NCBI RefSeq assembly: GCF_024189315.1 | Contig: NZ_JAIZEO010000009.1 | Location: forward strand, 1 to 61,094 | DNA: 61,094 bases | Origin: Halobacillus sp. A5 | GTDB lineage: Bacteria > Bacillota > Bacilli > Bacillales > Halobacillaceae | Direction: 5' to 3' | Shown here: positions 51,886-60,273 of the stretch, piece after piece | Layout: every line of letters begins with the position of its first letter | Numbering within the stretch: position 1 is the first letter of the stretch | Notes under the pieces: model-generated | Told to the model about the DNA's origin: nothing | The model's input: the letters and a program-made list of their open reading frames with translations, nothing else | Databases searched by the model: none | Translations under genes and position numbers: made by a program

Positions 51886-53877
51886 TTATAAGCCTTTCAA
51901 TGGATGACGAACATATACAATTTCCGGCTTTTCAATTTCATGAGAAGCTTTACGAGCGATAATGAATTGGCCTTTGCTGAGCTGCCTGATTTCATCTGGT
52001 GTAATCACATACTTTTGTACGTGCCGCAAAGACCCTTGATCGGCTTTTCGATCCCTTCGCTCAATTCTTCCGGTCTGTTTCTCCGTTTGAATGGTTAAAT
52101 CCACATCTTTATAGGTTCCTAACGTGTTCGCCCAGGCTTCCACTTCTTGGGGATGATTGGTTTGCCCAATGGCATACGTGTTCGTGTTTCCTACCACTTG
52201 TTTAGCTAAAGTAGGATCAATTTTCTCTAAGTCTGCTAACATCTGCGTGGCAATGATACAGTGAAAACCAGCAGAGCGTGATTTATTAATGGTATCCACG
52301 ATTTTGTCATTGGCATAGACAGAAAACTCATCATAAATGGCTAAAAACGGTTCATCTTTTGACTTCTGACGATTTCGATAAGAAACGAGATAATTCAAAT
52401 CGAGAATCAGGAATCGAGCAATCACTTTGATGAAATGGTCATAAATCAATCCATCAAAGCTAAAAAATAGCGCTTCTTTATTTTCACTGACCCGGATTAA
52501 ATCGACGTCATTCTCACTTTCTTTGAATAAATGGCCAATTTCACTATCTAGCAATAAATAAATCTGCGTACGAACCGATGAGGCATTAGAGAATAAATAT
52601 AGATCCCCTTCCTCTTCGTGCTCATACCTTGTAAAGAATCGTTCATAATTTCTTTCAGCTCGTTCGCTTCTGACATGTTTAGTGATAGTCTTAGATGCTG
52701 ATGAATTTTCTTTAGAAATAAATTCTTCTTCCGTTGCAGCTGCTTCACTTTCTCCCCCATCAAAATAAGAAGCAAAATCCTCTTCTCCTTCTTGGTTCGC
52801 TTCAAAATCGGAAGGTCCAGAAACCTCTTCATATGGAGCTGACTCTATCACTTCCTTCGTATCCCCATTGAGCACCTTCTTAATTTCAGTAGGGTCTAAA
52901 AACTTAGAAAATGTCCATAAATCACGCTTAAATCCATAGTCGTCTATAAATTGAATGATCGCCTGTACAAGAGATGTCGATATGTCCGTATAGTAAGTAG
53001 ACTCTGTTTCAATAAGTTGCTGTAGTTTGTCTTTAATAACGGTCGCGTTGCCGTACTTTAACGGATTATAAGTGACCTTGCCTTCATCTGAAAAAATCAT
53101 TAACTCTTTTCCATACTTCTCACACAAGGACTTCACGTCATCGATACTTTCTTTTGATCCTTTACCATCAATAAAGAGAAACGGATAATTTCTCATAAGC
53201 GCAAATTCTATATAATTTAATAAAAGAATCGTTTTACCTCCGCCCGTCGTAGCCGGAAGAAACATATGCTGATTAATCTCCTTAAAGTCTTGATAAAAAG
53301 GCTTCCCATTCTCTGAAACCCCAAGCAGCAGCTGCGTCACATCTTTTTGCTTACGCCATTTCTTCTGCACTTTTTCATTAAGTTTAAACCTGTTCTTGTA
53401 TGTTTTTTCATAAGTGGAACTATCTTTGAATTTCTCCCTTTCATCTTCTTTGGACTGAACGCGCTTGGATCGGTAATATTCTGTGAGCAGATTCCAGCCG
53501 TAAGAAACAACCAATCCCCCACTCACATAAAGAACATAGGACGATAGAGTTAAAGGAAAACCCGAACCGGTGAGTTCTTGCAGCCACGATAAATCAACAG
53601 GAAGTAAACCATATAAACCTAGGTAACTCTCATACTGAAAAAACATCGTAAACCCAAAAACTACAAACCCCAAAATCGCTGCAATGAGATGAAATCTCAA
53701 ATTCAAAATAATTCTAAAAATAGCAAAAAATGGAAGTGAGAATAAAAAAAGGGGGAGTATAATCAATGCCCCTACTAACATTGCAACTCCCAAAGCTAAT
53801 TCCTGACTAACCTGACTAGTGCTCTTTCCTTGAGTAGCTAAATCATGTTGTCTCGTATCTCTATTTTTGCTTTGCAT
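51886..53877 (-). CDS. TcpA/VirD4-like coupling ATPase
   Basis: 663 aa from ATG 53877. N-terminal membrane helices (~30-60, 85-105), Walker A TTGGGKTILLLNYIEFAL (~211), Walker B FLAIYDEFSVYANDK (~513) and IATQMLADLEKIDPTLAKQV, as in FtsK/TraD-type coupling proteins. It brings the relaxase-DNA complex to the channel. An acidic insert (FEANQEGEEDFASYFDGGES...) splits the ATPase domain. It overlaps the upstream relaxase-type gene. Confidence 0.92.
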   Translation of the reverse strand: MQSKNRDTRQHDLATQGKSTSQVSQELALGVAMLVGALIILPLFLFSLPFFAIFRIILNLRFHLIAAILGFVVFGFTMFFQYESYLGLYGLLPVDLSWLQELTGSGFPLTLSSYVLYVSGGLVVSYGWNLLTEYYRSKRVQSKEDEREKFKDSSTYEKTYKNRFKLNEKVQKKWRKQKDVTQLLLGVSENGKPFYQDFKEINQHMFLPATTGGGKTILLLNYIEFALMRNYPFLFIDGKGSKESIDDVKSLCEKYGKELMIFSDEGKVTYNPLKYGNATVIKDKLQQLIETESTYYTDISTSLVQAIIQFIDDYGFKRDLWTFSKFLDPTEIKKVLNGDTKEVIESAPYEEVSGPSDFEANQEGEEDFASYFDGGESEAAATEEEFISKENSSASKTITKHVRSERAERNYERFFTRYEHEEEGDLYLFSNASSVRTQIYLLLDSEIGHLFKESENDVDLIRVSENKEALFFSFDGLIYDHFIKVIARFLILDLNYLVSYRNRQKSKDEPFLAIYDEFSVYANDKIVDTINKSRSAGFHCIIATQMLADLEKIDPTLAKQVVGNTNTYAIGQTNHPQEVEAWANTLGTYKDVDLTIQTEKQTGRIERRDRKADQGSLRHVQKYVITPDEIRQLSKGQFIIARKASHEIEKPEIVYVRHPLKGL

Positions 53878-54565
53878 GTTCGACAACCCCTTCTCTCAGG
53901 TGTAACTGCAACATGCTGGAAGTAAAACCTTCTTCTTTAGCATACTTCCCTACAGTATTTTGAATCTTTTTGCTTTCACAAACATAGCGAACCATATCAT
54001 ACTGACCATTAAGAATTTCGTCTTTATAGCGAGCCAACTTATGTATGTATCTCTTAGATGCCTTCTGAGTTAACTCAACTTCTAAAGCAATCTTCTTTAC
54101 ATTTTCAAAAACAATCCCATCTGGAATACGATCAGCTACTTTATTAATTTTTTGAGCATCCTTACGATCACTAGAGGAAAAATTATCGTGAATGTATTGG
54201 CTCCGAAGTTCCCTTTCTGTCATAAATTCAAAAGAGATCCCTCGTAATTCTGCAGCGTTCTTATAAGATAATAAACAGTCGTTCATCGACAATTGATGCT
54301 CCAGCTGCTTATAATTCACTCGAGAAAAAGGGGTCAACTCACTGCCTAAGAAATGAACCCCTCGTGGTCTCACATAAAGCAATCGATGATACCCAATTTT
54401 TTCTTCAGCAATAAACCCAAGATTAACTAATACCTTCTTTGTACTATAAATAGAAACAGAAGAAACCTGGCCCTCCAAATAATGAATCAACTGAGTCGAA
54501 GTAATGACCCCAAACCGATTAATCCCTTCTAATACTTGCCGTTGCTTATCCGTTAACAGCTTCAA
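53861..54565 (-). CDS. Replication-relaxation (Replic_Relax) family protein, candidate relaxase
   Basis: 234 aa from TTG 54565, six bases after AGGAGG; a TTG at 54580 is less likely. N-terminal winged helix (LLTDKQRQVLEGINRFGVIT, STQLIHYLEGQVSSVSIYST) and a C-terminal nuclease-like domain with PDGIVFENVKKIALEVELTQ and KASKRYIHKLARYKDEI (D...ExE...K pattern). Members of this family lie directly upstream of TcpA-type coupling genes and are thought to process plasmid DNA. No other relaxase is present, so it is the best candidate for nicking oriT. First gene of the transfer operon. Confidence 0.78.
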   Translation of the reverse strand: MKLLTDKQRQVLEGINRFGVITSTQLIHYLEGQVSSVSIYSTKKVLVNLGFIAEEKIGYHRLLYVRPRGVHFLGSELTPFSRVNYKQLEHQLSMNDCLLSYKNAAELRGISFEFMTERELRSQYIHDNFSSSDRKDAQKINKVADRIPDGIVFENVKKIALEVELTQKASKRYIHKLARYKDEILNGQYDMVRYVCESKKIQNTVGKYAKEEGFTSSMLQLHLREGVVEHAKQK

Positions 54566-55262
54566 TACAATCCTCCTCAAATTCCTCCTCCCATATTGTA
54601 AACCTAAAACCTATTTCAGAAAAACTTAAAAACTAACATTCACAATACTAGAAATAGAATCTGACCACTTCTCCACTTTGTAGCAACCAAAAACTGGAAC
54701 CCGTCCACACCTCTACTACAAACTTAAATACACCTTAAAAATATTTTGGATTATGAACCATATATTAACATCTATTTACAGAAAATTCAACCAATTATTC
54801 AAATTTATTCGTGCGCCGGCCGCCCCATGGTTTCCTGACCACCCGCAATCACCAGTACATCGTACGTTGAGTGTGGGTGGTCAGGAAAATTTTTAAGCGA
54901 ACAGCGTAAAATAATGGGGCGGCCGGCGCACGTGTACCAGCAAATCAATAAAGTAAATACCTTAAAAATCTTTTCATCCAAATTTAAAGCTATTTTTCAT
55001 ATATTTTAAAGCTAATTACCCTCTATTAATTCACTTAACCAAAGACCATCTAAGCCATGATCAACGGTCCAACCACCCTCTAGTACAAAATTTTACTTTT
55101 GAAACAAAAATGTAATATAAGAACAGAGATTCCCAGTTAGAACAAAGATAGATAGCTAGGAAACCACCAATTTCTAATAGCTTAAAAACCCTACAAGACT
55201 AAAAGCAAGTAACACGGAAGAGGTCAATAAAGATATGTATTGGCAGACTGGCCTATTAATTT
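54566..55262. other. ~700-bp non-coding region: origin/oriT candidate
   Basis: No gene on either strand. It lies between the first transfer gene and the end of rep, where oriT or the replication origin would be expected. Its outstanding feature is the nested inverted repeat at 54811-54931. The remainder is very AT-rich. Confidence 0.6.
54811..54931. repeat. Nested inverted repeat, oriT or origin candidate
   Basis: Outer arms GTGCGCCGGCCGCCCCAT (54811-54828) and ATGGGGCGGCCGGCGCAC (54914-54931) match over 18 bases. Inside them TTTCCTGACCACCC (54831-54844) and GGGTGGTCAGGAAA (54875-54888) match over 14 bases, around a 30-base loop with GTACATCGTAC. The G+C-rich arms contrast with the AT-rich surroundings. 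The whole 121-bp unit could fold as a double cruciform. Confidence 0.92.
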
Positions 55263-56765
55263 TCAACAAAGCATGGGGGTTCTGCACCTTAATTCATAAT
55301 GGGTGGCCCACTGTTCAAATGGTAAGAAGAAACCTTCAAACACATGCCCTAAGGATTGATCTTCAAACAGAAATGCCTGGTACATTGATTTCCATGTGAC
55401 TCCATGACGAATCAGCTTTTTACGTAACTGTAAAAAGCATTTAAACAAAATCTCGCGGCTGGCTATATACGTTTGTTGGCCACGTCCTTTTCCTTTAACT
55501 ACTTTTATAATCTTAGCCGAACGCTTTAAGACTTCTTTTAAAGTAGATACAGCCATCCCTAGTTGTTCAGCTAATTTCGCTTGGGAATCACAAATAAACA
55601 CATCGGTAAGCTCCTTTTCGGAGCTTGTGTGCGTTTTTAAATAGTCCAGGATATCTTGTTCCCATTCCTCATAATGCGAGCGTTCACGGTCTTTTCTCGC
55701 CTTCTTAAACTTGTACCACCCCTTGCCTGCTGCAAGATTAATAGATTGATCGGTCCATTGATCGAGTAACCCTTGAATGTATTCTGTTTTGGCCCCTTTA
55801 TACCGTCCGGAATAAGCTGACTTCATCGTACGCTTAAACTCACTTTGGCTCATGGGGTTTTCTAAATTGGAATTAAATTGATCCAGCTCATTAAAAGCTT
55901 CCTCATAGGTACGACCACTGCCGTAATTCGCGATAGCCAGAGTCAAAAGGGCATTATTTCTGCTGCTCATATAATTCCCTTCATGAATGTGAGTCGAGTT
56001 TAGAATCGCACGATACCATTCCTGGTGAATCTGAGATTCCTGGTTCGGAGCGTAGACGACATGAAACGCTCCTTTACGTTTTCTTCTCTCATACGCTTTG
56101 GACCACTCGATCAAAGCAGCTGCAGACACCGTTTGCTGATCATTAAAGTACAACACATTTTCGTTGTTAGGAATCCGATAAAACCCAAAAGGATTGCACC
56201 CTTGATCAACCGGAACATGGCTGGCCAAGGCTTCTTTTATGTTGGCTACAATTCGATGGGCTACTTTGAGCACTTGATAATTGCTCTCTTTAGTCAGGAA
56301 CATAGGAGCTTCCAGAACAAAATAAAATTGATAGCCTCTTGGAGTTTCTAAGATGATACTTGGAGCTGGTACCCCTTCTTCTTCACAGGCTAAGAAAAAG
56401 GCAAATAAGTCCGTATTTTTGGTATCAACATCAATAACGAATGTATTGATTTGTTTTAAGTTCTCTTTCGTATGTCCCTGGAGAATACGTTTTTTGAAAT
56501 CTATGTATGTACCGCCTAAAAAGGTATTCGGCGTCCAATGCGTCAGGTGGTCGCATTGTTCCTGGAGCGTCTCATAAGACGTTACGATATGACCTTTGCC
56601 CTGACTCAATTTTTCCTTGGAAGGCGAAACAAACACGACGCCTTTTTTATTAGATTCTCTTTTATAAGCCGCATGCTGCTTTGGCAAAGAGGCTCTGGAT
56701 CCTTTTGTTTTATAGGTTTTTAAACTTTTACGGGTGACAAATTCAATAACATTCGATACATCCAT
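55263..56765 (-). CDS. Primase-like plasmid replication protein
   Basis: 500 aa from ATG 56765 (AAGGGAGGG upstream). Residues ~80-230 show the archaeo-eukaryotic-primase pattern: NTFVIDVDTKNTDLFAFFLA, ILETPRGYQFYFVLEAP, and VPVDQGCNPFGFYRIPNNEN. A PriCT-type helical region follows (SRNNALLTLAIANYGSGRTY; SQSEFKRTMKSAYSGRYKG), then a winged helix (DSQAKLAEQLGMAVSTLKEV). It is the only rep candidate. A likely antisense RNA in its leader supports copy-number control. Confidence 0.85.
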   Translation of the reverse strand: MDVSNVIEFVTRKSLKTYKTKGSRASLPKQHAAYKRESNKKGVVFVSPSKEKLSQGKGHIVTSYETLQEQCDHLTHWTPNTFLGGTYIDFKKRILQGHTKENLKQINTFVIDVDTKNTDLFAFFLACEEEGVPAPSIILETPRGYQFYFVLEAPMFLTKESNYQVLKVAHRIVANIKEALASHVPVDQGCNPFGFYRIPNNENVLYFNDQQTVSAAALIEWSKAYERRKRKGAFHVVYAPNQESQIHQEWYRAILNSTHIHEGNYMSSRNNALLTLAIANYGSGRTYEEAFNELDQFNSNLENPMSQSEFKRTMKSAYSGRYKGAKTEYIQGLLDQWTDQSINLAAGKGWYKFKKARKDRERSHYEEWEQDILDYLKTHTSSEKELTDVFICDSQAKLAEQLGMAVSTLKEVLKRSAKIIKVVKGKGRGQQTYIASREILFKCFLQLRKKLIRHGVTWKSMYQAFLFEDQSLGHVFEGFFLPFEQWATHYELRCRTPMLC

Positions 56766-56911
56766 CACATACCCTCCCTTAATGAAAAATGGCATACAAA
56801 AAACCGTTACAAGCCTTAGCCCATAACGGTCTTCACCATAACTTCAAATAAGAGAATAACAGAATTTCCCACTTTTAAAATTGAATAAAGAAGCCGAAAA
56901 TTCTTGCGCAA

Positions 56912-57058
56912 AAATGAATGATATTATATAGTAAAGTATATAATATATTCAAAGACATGATGTTGTCAGCATCATGGTTCCTATTTGAAGCTAGCGTTGG
57001 TGGTCAGCCGTTTGGGCTAGCTTTATGAAAGAGCGTTGTTGTCAGCAACGCTCTTTTT
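56912..57058 (+). ncRNA. Antisense copy-control RNA candidate
   Basis: Promoter TTGCGC-17-TATAGT (56914-56942 approx.), then three hairpins: CATGATG/CATCATG (56956-56976), AAGCTAGC/GCTAGCTT (56988-57023), and the terminator AAAGAGCGTTG/CAACGCTCTTT (57028-57056) plus T run. First and third loops are both TTGTCAG. The ~110-nt RNA runs against the rep leader, as countertranscribed RNAs do in theta plasmids of Gram-positive bacteria. Confidence 0.65.
57028..57056 (+). terminator. Terminator of the antisense RNA
   Basis: AAAGAGCGTTG / CAACGCTCTTT with a seven-base loop, followed by TTTTTATTT. Confidence 0.92.
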
Positions 57059-57520
57059 ATTTATGTATATGTTTGTCTTCTTTGCTAGTAATCTATCGAA
57101 TTTATTTATACTATACAAGGTCTCTTCCTCTTCGTCTACCCCCTAATTCCTTTCAAACCAGCACTTGTAACCGCATTCAAAAAGTAAATGTTTACGTTTA
57201 CGTTTGTGAAAATTACGTTCAGCTATTGACCTTATGAGGTTTTAATGTTTGTTTACATTTACGTAAACGTAAATGTAAACGTATTATAAAAAATTTAATT
57301 TTTTCTTTAAACACTGATTTCACTTTTAATAGAAGGGACTTAGTAAAAATTCAAAATGGAGATTAGAAAAGTGATATACAAACTTCGTTCTTTAGTTCCA
57401 AAAGCTCCTATCTTTCTATCAAGGAAACAAATGATGATGTGACGAATATAAAAGACAACCAGTAAAGTTGATCTAACGATATGTGCCGTTGAGATGACGA
57501 CAATACGAAAGAGGGTGACA
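57059..57520. other. Control region between rep and the MerR-like gene, palindromes P12 and P13
   Basis: No gene. P12 (57184-57210) is an asymmetric copy (AAATGTTTACGTTTACGTTTGTG). P13 (57251-57280) has 13-base arms GTTTACATTTACG / CGTAAATGTAAAC around TAAA, a rearranged form with different half-site order. Both could control rep and the MerR-like gene. Confidence 0.6.
57251..57280. repeat. Plasmid palindrome P13 (variant)
   Basis: GTTTACATTTACG / CGTAAATGTAAAC around TAAA. Half-sites face the other way compared with P1-P11. Confidence 0.82.
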
Positions 57521-58132
57521 ATGATGGACTACGAACGAACGTACACGCTTGCTGAAATCGCAAAAAAGATGAAACGCCCCCGCACTACCCTACAATCGTG
57601 GAAGGATCAGTTTTCAGAGTTTCTTCCTTCGATAGGTAGAGGGAGGAACATGCGTTACGAAGAAGATGCACTAGAAGTTTTTAGTATCATTGAGAAAATG
57701 AAAGAAGCTGGTGAACCACATGAACGGATTCGAGAGGTCTTACAGAGTGCAGTCCCCGTCATTACGATCGACGACGTATCAAACGACGTGATGCCGAAAC
57801 CTATTGTGAATACGATGATTGAGGGGTACGAATCTTTTTTTAAAGAGATTCAACTGCAGAATAAACTGTTGATGGAACAAAATGAATCCTTCCGCAAACA
57901 AAACGAAGAACGAAAAAAAGAGTATGTAGAATTAAAAGAACAATTAAAAAACCTCCAGGAAACAAACGAGACTTCAAAGGAACAGATGATGCAGCAAGCG
58001 ACTCGTCGAGATGAATTGTTAATGAAAACCATGACAGAAATCATGGAACAAAAACAAAAGCAAGGGTTTTGGTCTCGGTTATTTGCTCCTCGAAAAGAGA
58101 ATGATCAGGAACCTGAACATACTTTAAAGTAG
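57521..58132 (+). CDS. MerR-like plasmid protein with coiled coil (second member)
   Basis: 203 aa from ATG 57521 after GAGGGTGAC; an upstream ATG at 57494 would add nine residues. MerR-type helix-turn-helix YTLAEIAKKMKRPRTTLQSW, GRGRNMRYEEDALEVFSIIE. A coiled coil (FRKQNEERKKEYVELKEQLK) and a short tail QGFWSRLFAPRK like the aromatic basic tail of the 35906 protein. Next to rep, so it may act in replication or segregation. Two decayed copies of its 3' end follow in tandem, each capped by the palindrome. Confidence 0.83.
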   Translation: MMDYERTYTLAEIAKKMKRPRTTLQSWKDQFSEFLPSIGRGRNMRYEEDALEVFSIIEKMKEAGEPHERIREVLQSAVPVITIDDVSNDVMPKPIVNTMIEGYESFFKEIQLQNKLLMEQNESFRKQNEERKKEYVELKEQLKNLQETNETSKEQMMQQATRRDELLMKTMTEIMEQKQKQGFWSRLFAPRKENDQEPEHTLK

Positions 58133-58148
58133 GAATCCTCGTAAAACC

Positions 58149-58188
58149 AAAAACACACAAACGTAAACGTTTACGTTTGTGTGTTTTT
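58149..58188. repeat. Perfect 40-bp palindrome P14, after the MerR-like gene
   Basis: 20-base arms AAAAACACACAAACGTAAAC / GTTTACGTTTGTGTGTTTTT without a spacer, 16 bases after the gene. The flanking A and T runs would also let it act as a terminator. Confidence 0.93.
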
Positions 58189-58254
58189 AAATTATTTCAT
58201 ATTAAACAATAATAGAAATTGAGCACTCTTTAGGTCGTATTATAAAGTGTCGCC

Positions 58255-58452
58255 ACCAACTAGTACGAACGACGACGTATCAAACGACATGATGACGATG
58301 ACTTATTTTTTGATTACGATAATGGGGTTCTTTAAATAATTTCTTCTATCGAATGAGCTGCGAGAAAAATTATCGGAGAAAATCAAAAATTTTAGTCTCA
58401 GCTTTTTTACTCGCCAAGAAGCCACCCCTAAACCAGAACATACTCCCCCCTT
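58255..58452 (+). pseudogene. Decayed copy of the MerR-like gene, first repeat
   Basis: CGACGACGTATCAAACGAC matches 57770-57790 of the intact gene. The end, SFFTRQEATPKPEHT-like, parallels its RLFAPRKENDQEPEHT ending. Frames are broken and the middle is lost. Palindrome P15 follows, as P14 follows the intact gene. Confidence 0.72.
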
Positions 58453-58478
58453 AAACACAAACGTAAACGTTTGTGTTT
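58453..58478. repeat. Plasmid palindrome P15
   Basis: Arms AAACACAAACGT / ACGTTTGTGTTT around AA. Shorter centre than P14. Confidence 0.86.
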
Positions 58479-58534
58479 TTTAGATCCAAATAATAAATTA
58501 TTTTGATGCACTACATGACCGGGTTTGAAGATAG

Positions 58535-58735
58535 AGATTCAGACCCTTTATGACGATAGACGACGGATAAAACAACATGACGACGACATCTCCAGTGATT
58601 ACAATAGTGGGGGATATGAAGCTTATTATAATGTGATTCAACAACAGTTATAAACTAGATTATTTTCTCCTCAAACAAGAGAGTGTATGTGAGCGTCAAC
58701 ACACTTTAAATAGATCCTCAAAAAGTTAAGATGCA
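58535..58735 (+). pseudogene. Decayed copy of the MerR-like gene, second repeat
   Basis: Begins with ACGATAGACGACGGATAAAA like the TIDDVSND region of the intact gene. It ends with TTATTTTCTCCTCAAACAAG and CACACTTTAAA, like RLFAPRK and the EHTLK end. More decayed than the first repeat. Palindrome P16 follows. Confidence 0.6.
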
Positions 58736-58741
58736 ATATTC

Positions 58742-58765
58742 ACAAACGTAAACGTTGACGTTTGT
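58742..58765. repeat. Plasmid palindrome P16
   Basis: ACAAACGT / ACGTTTGT around AAACGTTG, the most diverged tandem copy. Confidence 0.78.
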
Positions 58766-58782
58766 TTTATTTTTTTCAGATA

Positions 58783-58820
58783 GGGGGAATGGCAGGAAAA
58801 TGCGGATTTACAACGCTAAA
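58783..58820 (+). mobile_element. Tn3-family (Tn1546-like) terminal repeat, second copy
   Basis: GGGGGAATGGCAGGAAAATG then CGGATTTACAACGCTAAA. 23 bases are identical to the end at 25011, in the same orientation. An element bounded by it would extend right, over the junction toward the inverted end at 8949. No transposase of this family is present. Confidence 0.75.
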
Positions 58821-58912
58821 TGTATCTGTTTCCTTTTGGTGGTTCAGGTTAGTAAAAGTAAGTACATTTTGAACACTTATTTCACATATATGCATTGTAA
58901 TGTTTATCTGTT

Positions 58913-58960
58913 TATCTCGAAACTGAGTCTTCCAATATACCAGCTAATAGAAGGTCAATA
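58913..58960 (+). repeat. Cassette repeat copy 5
   Basis: TATCTCGAAACTGAGTCTTC, then CAGCTAATAGAAGGTCAATA. The first half equals the inverted copy at 1368. It is separated from the other copies only by the two IS110 elements. Confidence 0.72.
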
Positions 58961-59073
58961 GGTAAGGGTAAAAAAGATGAAATAGACGTGGTACAATAAA
59001 ATTGAACATACTAAATAAACTTCAATCATAATAGTTTGAAGTATTTTCTATAAAAGTATATTATTGGTTTCTT

Positions 59074-60273
59074 CTAAATCACATAGGCCTTTTTACTTTT
59101 TAAGATGGCATAAATCCAGTGAATGAGCTTGTTTGCACAAGCGATGATCGCCACTTTATGTGGTTTGCCTTCTTCGCGTTTTTTGTTGTAATAAGCTCTT
59201 AGTTTTGGGTTTCGATTCTTGGTTATTCCGCATTGGACCGCGTTATATAGACTTTTTCTAAGGATAGACGATCCTCTTTTGGTAATTCGGTTAATGCTTG
59301 CTTTAAACTGACCAGATTCATGCACTCTTGGGTCAATCCCAGAGTATGCCACGAGTTTCTTAGGGTGGTTAAACTGATCAATTTCCCCAATTTCGGATAG
59401 GATTGTGGCCGCAATCTTTCTGCCAATACCGGGGATTGATCGGATAATTTCATATTCATCAAATTCTTCAGCCAAGGCATCTATTTCTTTTATGAGCTTC
59501 GATAGGTGCCTTTGGTATTGGAGAAGAAGTTGAATAAACATCGTTAAACCCTCTACATGACTTGTATATAAATTACGTTTGAAAGGGTTTCGATCAGCTG
59601 CCTCTTTGAGCTGGCGGGCTTTATCTAATGCCCATCCATAGGAACGTTTAGCTCCTTGTTGGCGAATCACTTCAGCTATTTTTTCCTTCGTTTCCTCCTT
59701 AACCCCTTGAGGTGTCTGATAGTGGAGTAACGTTCTTAACGAGGTCGGAGAATACAGATCTCCAAAGGCAGTCTTATATTCAGGAAACACTTGATCCAAT
59801 ACGGTTTGGAACTGAAGTTTAATTTGTACATAAGTTCCTGTTAACGCGTCATGTTGGCGGGTTAGATTCCTCAAGTTCATGAATTTGACAGCTTTCTTCT
59901 TGAAAGGTTTAAGGTCATCATACAGATAATAAAGTTCCCCTAAACGAAAGGCATCAATGGCGTCGGTCTTTACTTTCCTTAAGCTCATCTTCTTAGCTTC
60001 GTGTGAAAGAACCGGATTCACTAAATAATAGACAATTTGTTGATCTTCTAAGAACTGTAAAACGGGTTCATGGTAATGACCAGTAGATTCAAAAACGACG
60101 ACCGGAGGTCGCCCTGTGACTTCCTCCACCTCTAACCAAAACCGATGAAAATCGTGTAAACCTATGAAATTATGCTCGAAAACAAAACTCTTTTTGTAAG
60201 GTTCCTTCTTTTGTAAAAAGGCTTGTACTTGGCTTTTTCCCTTCGAGATATCCAGGCCAATAACTGGATCCAT
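59074..60273 (-). CDS. IS110-family transposase (second element)
   Basis: 399 aa, full length. N-terminal DEDD nuclease: VIGLDISKGKSQVQAF (Asp ~7), VVVFESTGHYHEPVL (Glu ~61), VKTDAIDAFRLGEL (Asp ~103). The C-terminal transposase_20 part has IIRSIPGIGRKIAATILSEI and the GIDPRVHESGQFKA region with its serine. Clearly different in sequence from the 60644 transposase. It reads away from that gene. The ~370 bases between them must contain the left non-coding ends, and the bridge RNAs, of one or both elements. Confidence 0.94.
   Translation of the reverse strand: MDPVIGLDISKGKSQVQAFLQKKEPYKKSFVFEHNFIGLHDFHRFWLEVEEVTGRPPVVVFESTGHYHEPVLQFLEDQQIVYYLVNPVLSHEAKKMSLRKVKTDAIDAFRLGELYYLYDDLKPFKKKAVKFMNLRNLTRQHDALTGTYVQIKLQFQTVLDQVFPEYKTAFGDLYSPTSLRTLLHYQTPQGVKEETKEKIAEVIRQQGAKRSYGWALDKARQLKEAADRNPFKRNLYTSHVEGLTMFIQLLLQYQRHLSKLIKEIDALAEEFDEYEIIRSIPGIGRKIAATILSEIGEIDQFNHPKKLVAYSGIDPRVHESGQFKASINRITKRGSSILRKSLYNAVQCGITKNRNPKLRAYYNKKREEGKPHKVAIIACANKLIHWIYAILKSKKAYVI

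Noticed and set aside
54811-54931. Miniature transposable element (MITE)
   Set aside because: Terminal repeats are present, but no target duplication is seen and a second nested repeat plus position beside the relaxase and rep genes favour an origin. Not fully excluded.
5341-58765. CRISPR array
   Set aside because: The palindromes are spread over tens of kilobases with no regular spacers and no cas genes.
58913-58960. Integron attC sites proper
   Set aside because: No integron integrase and no standard core sites; described only as a cassette-like repeat.
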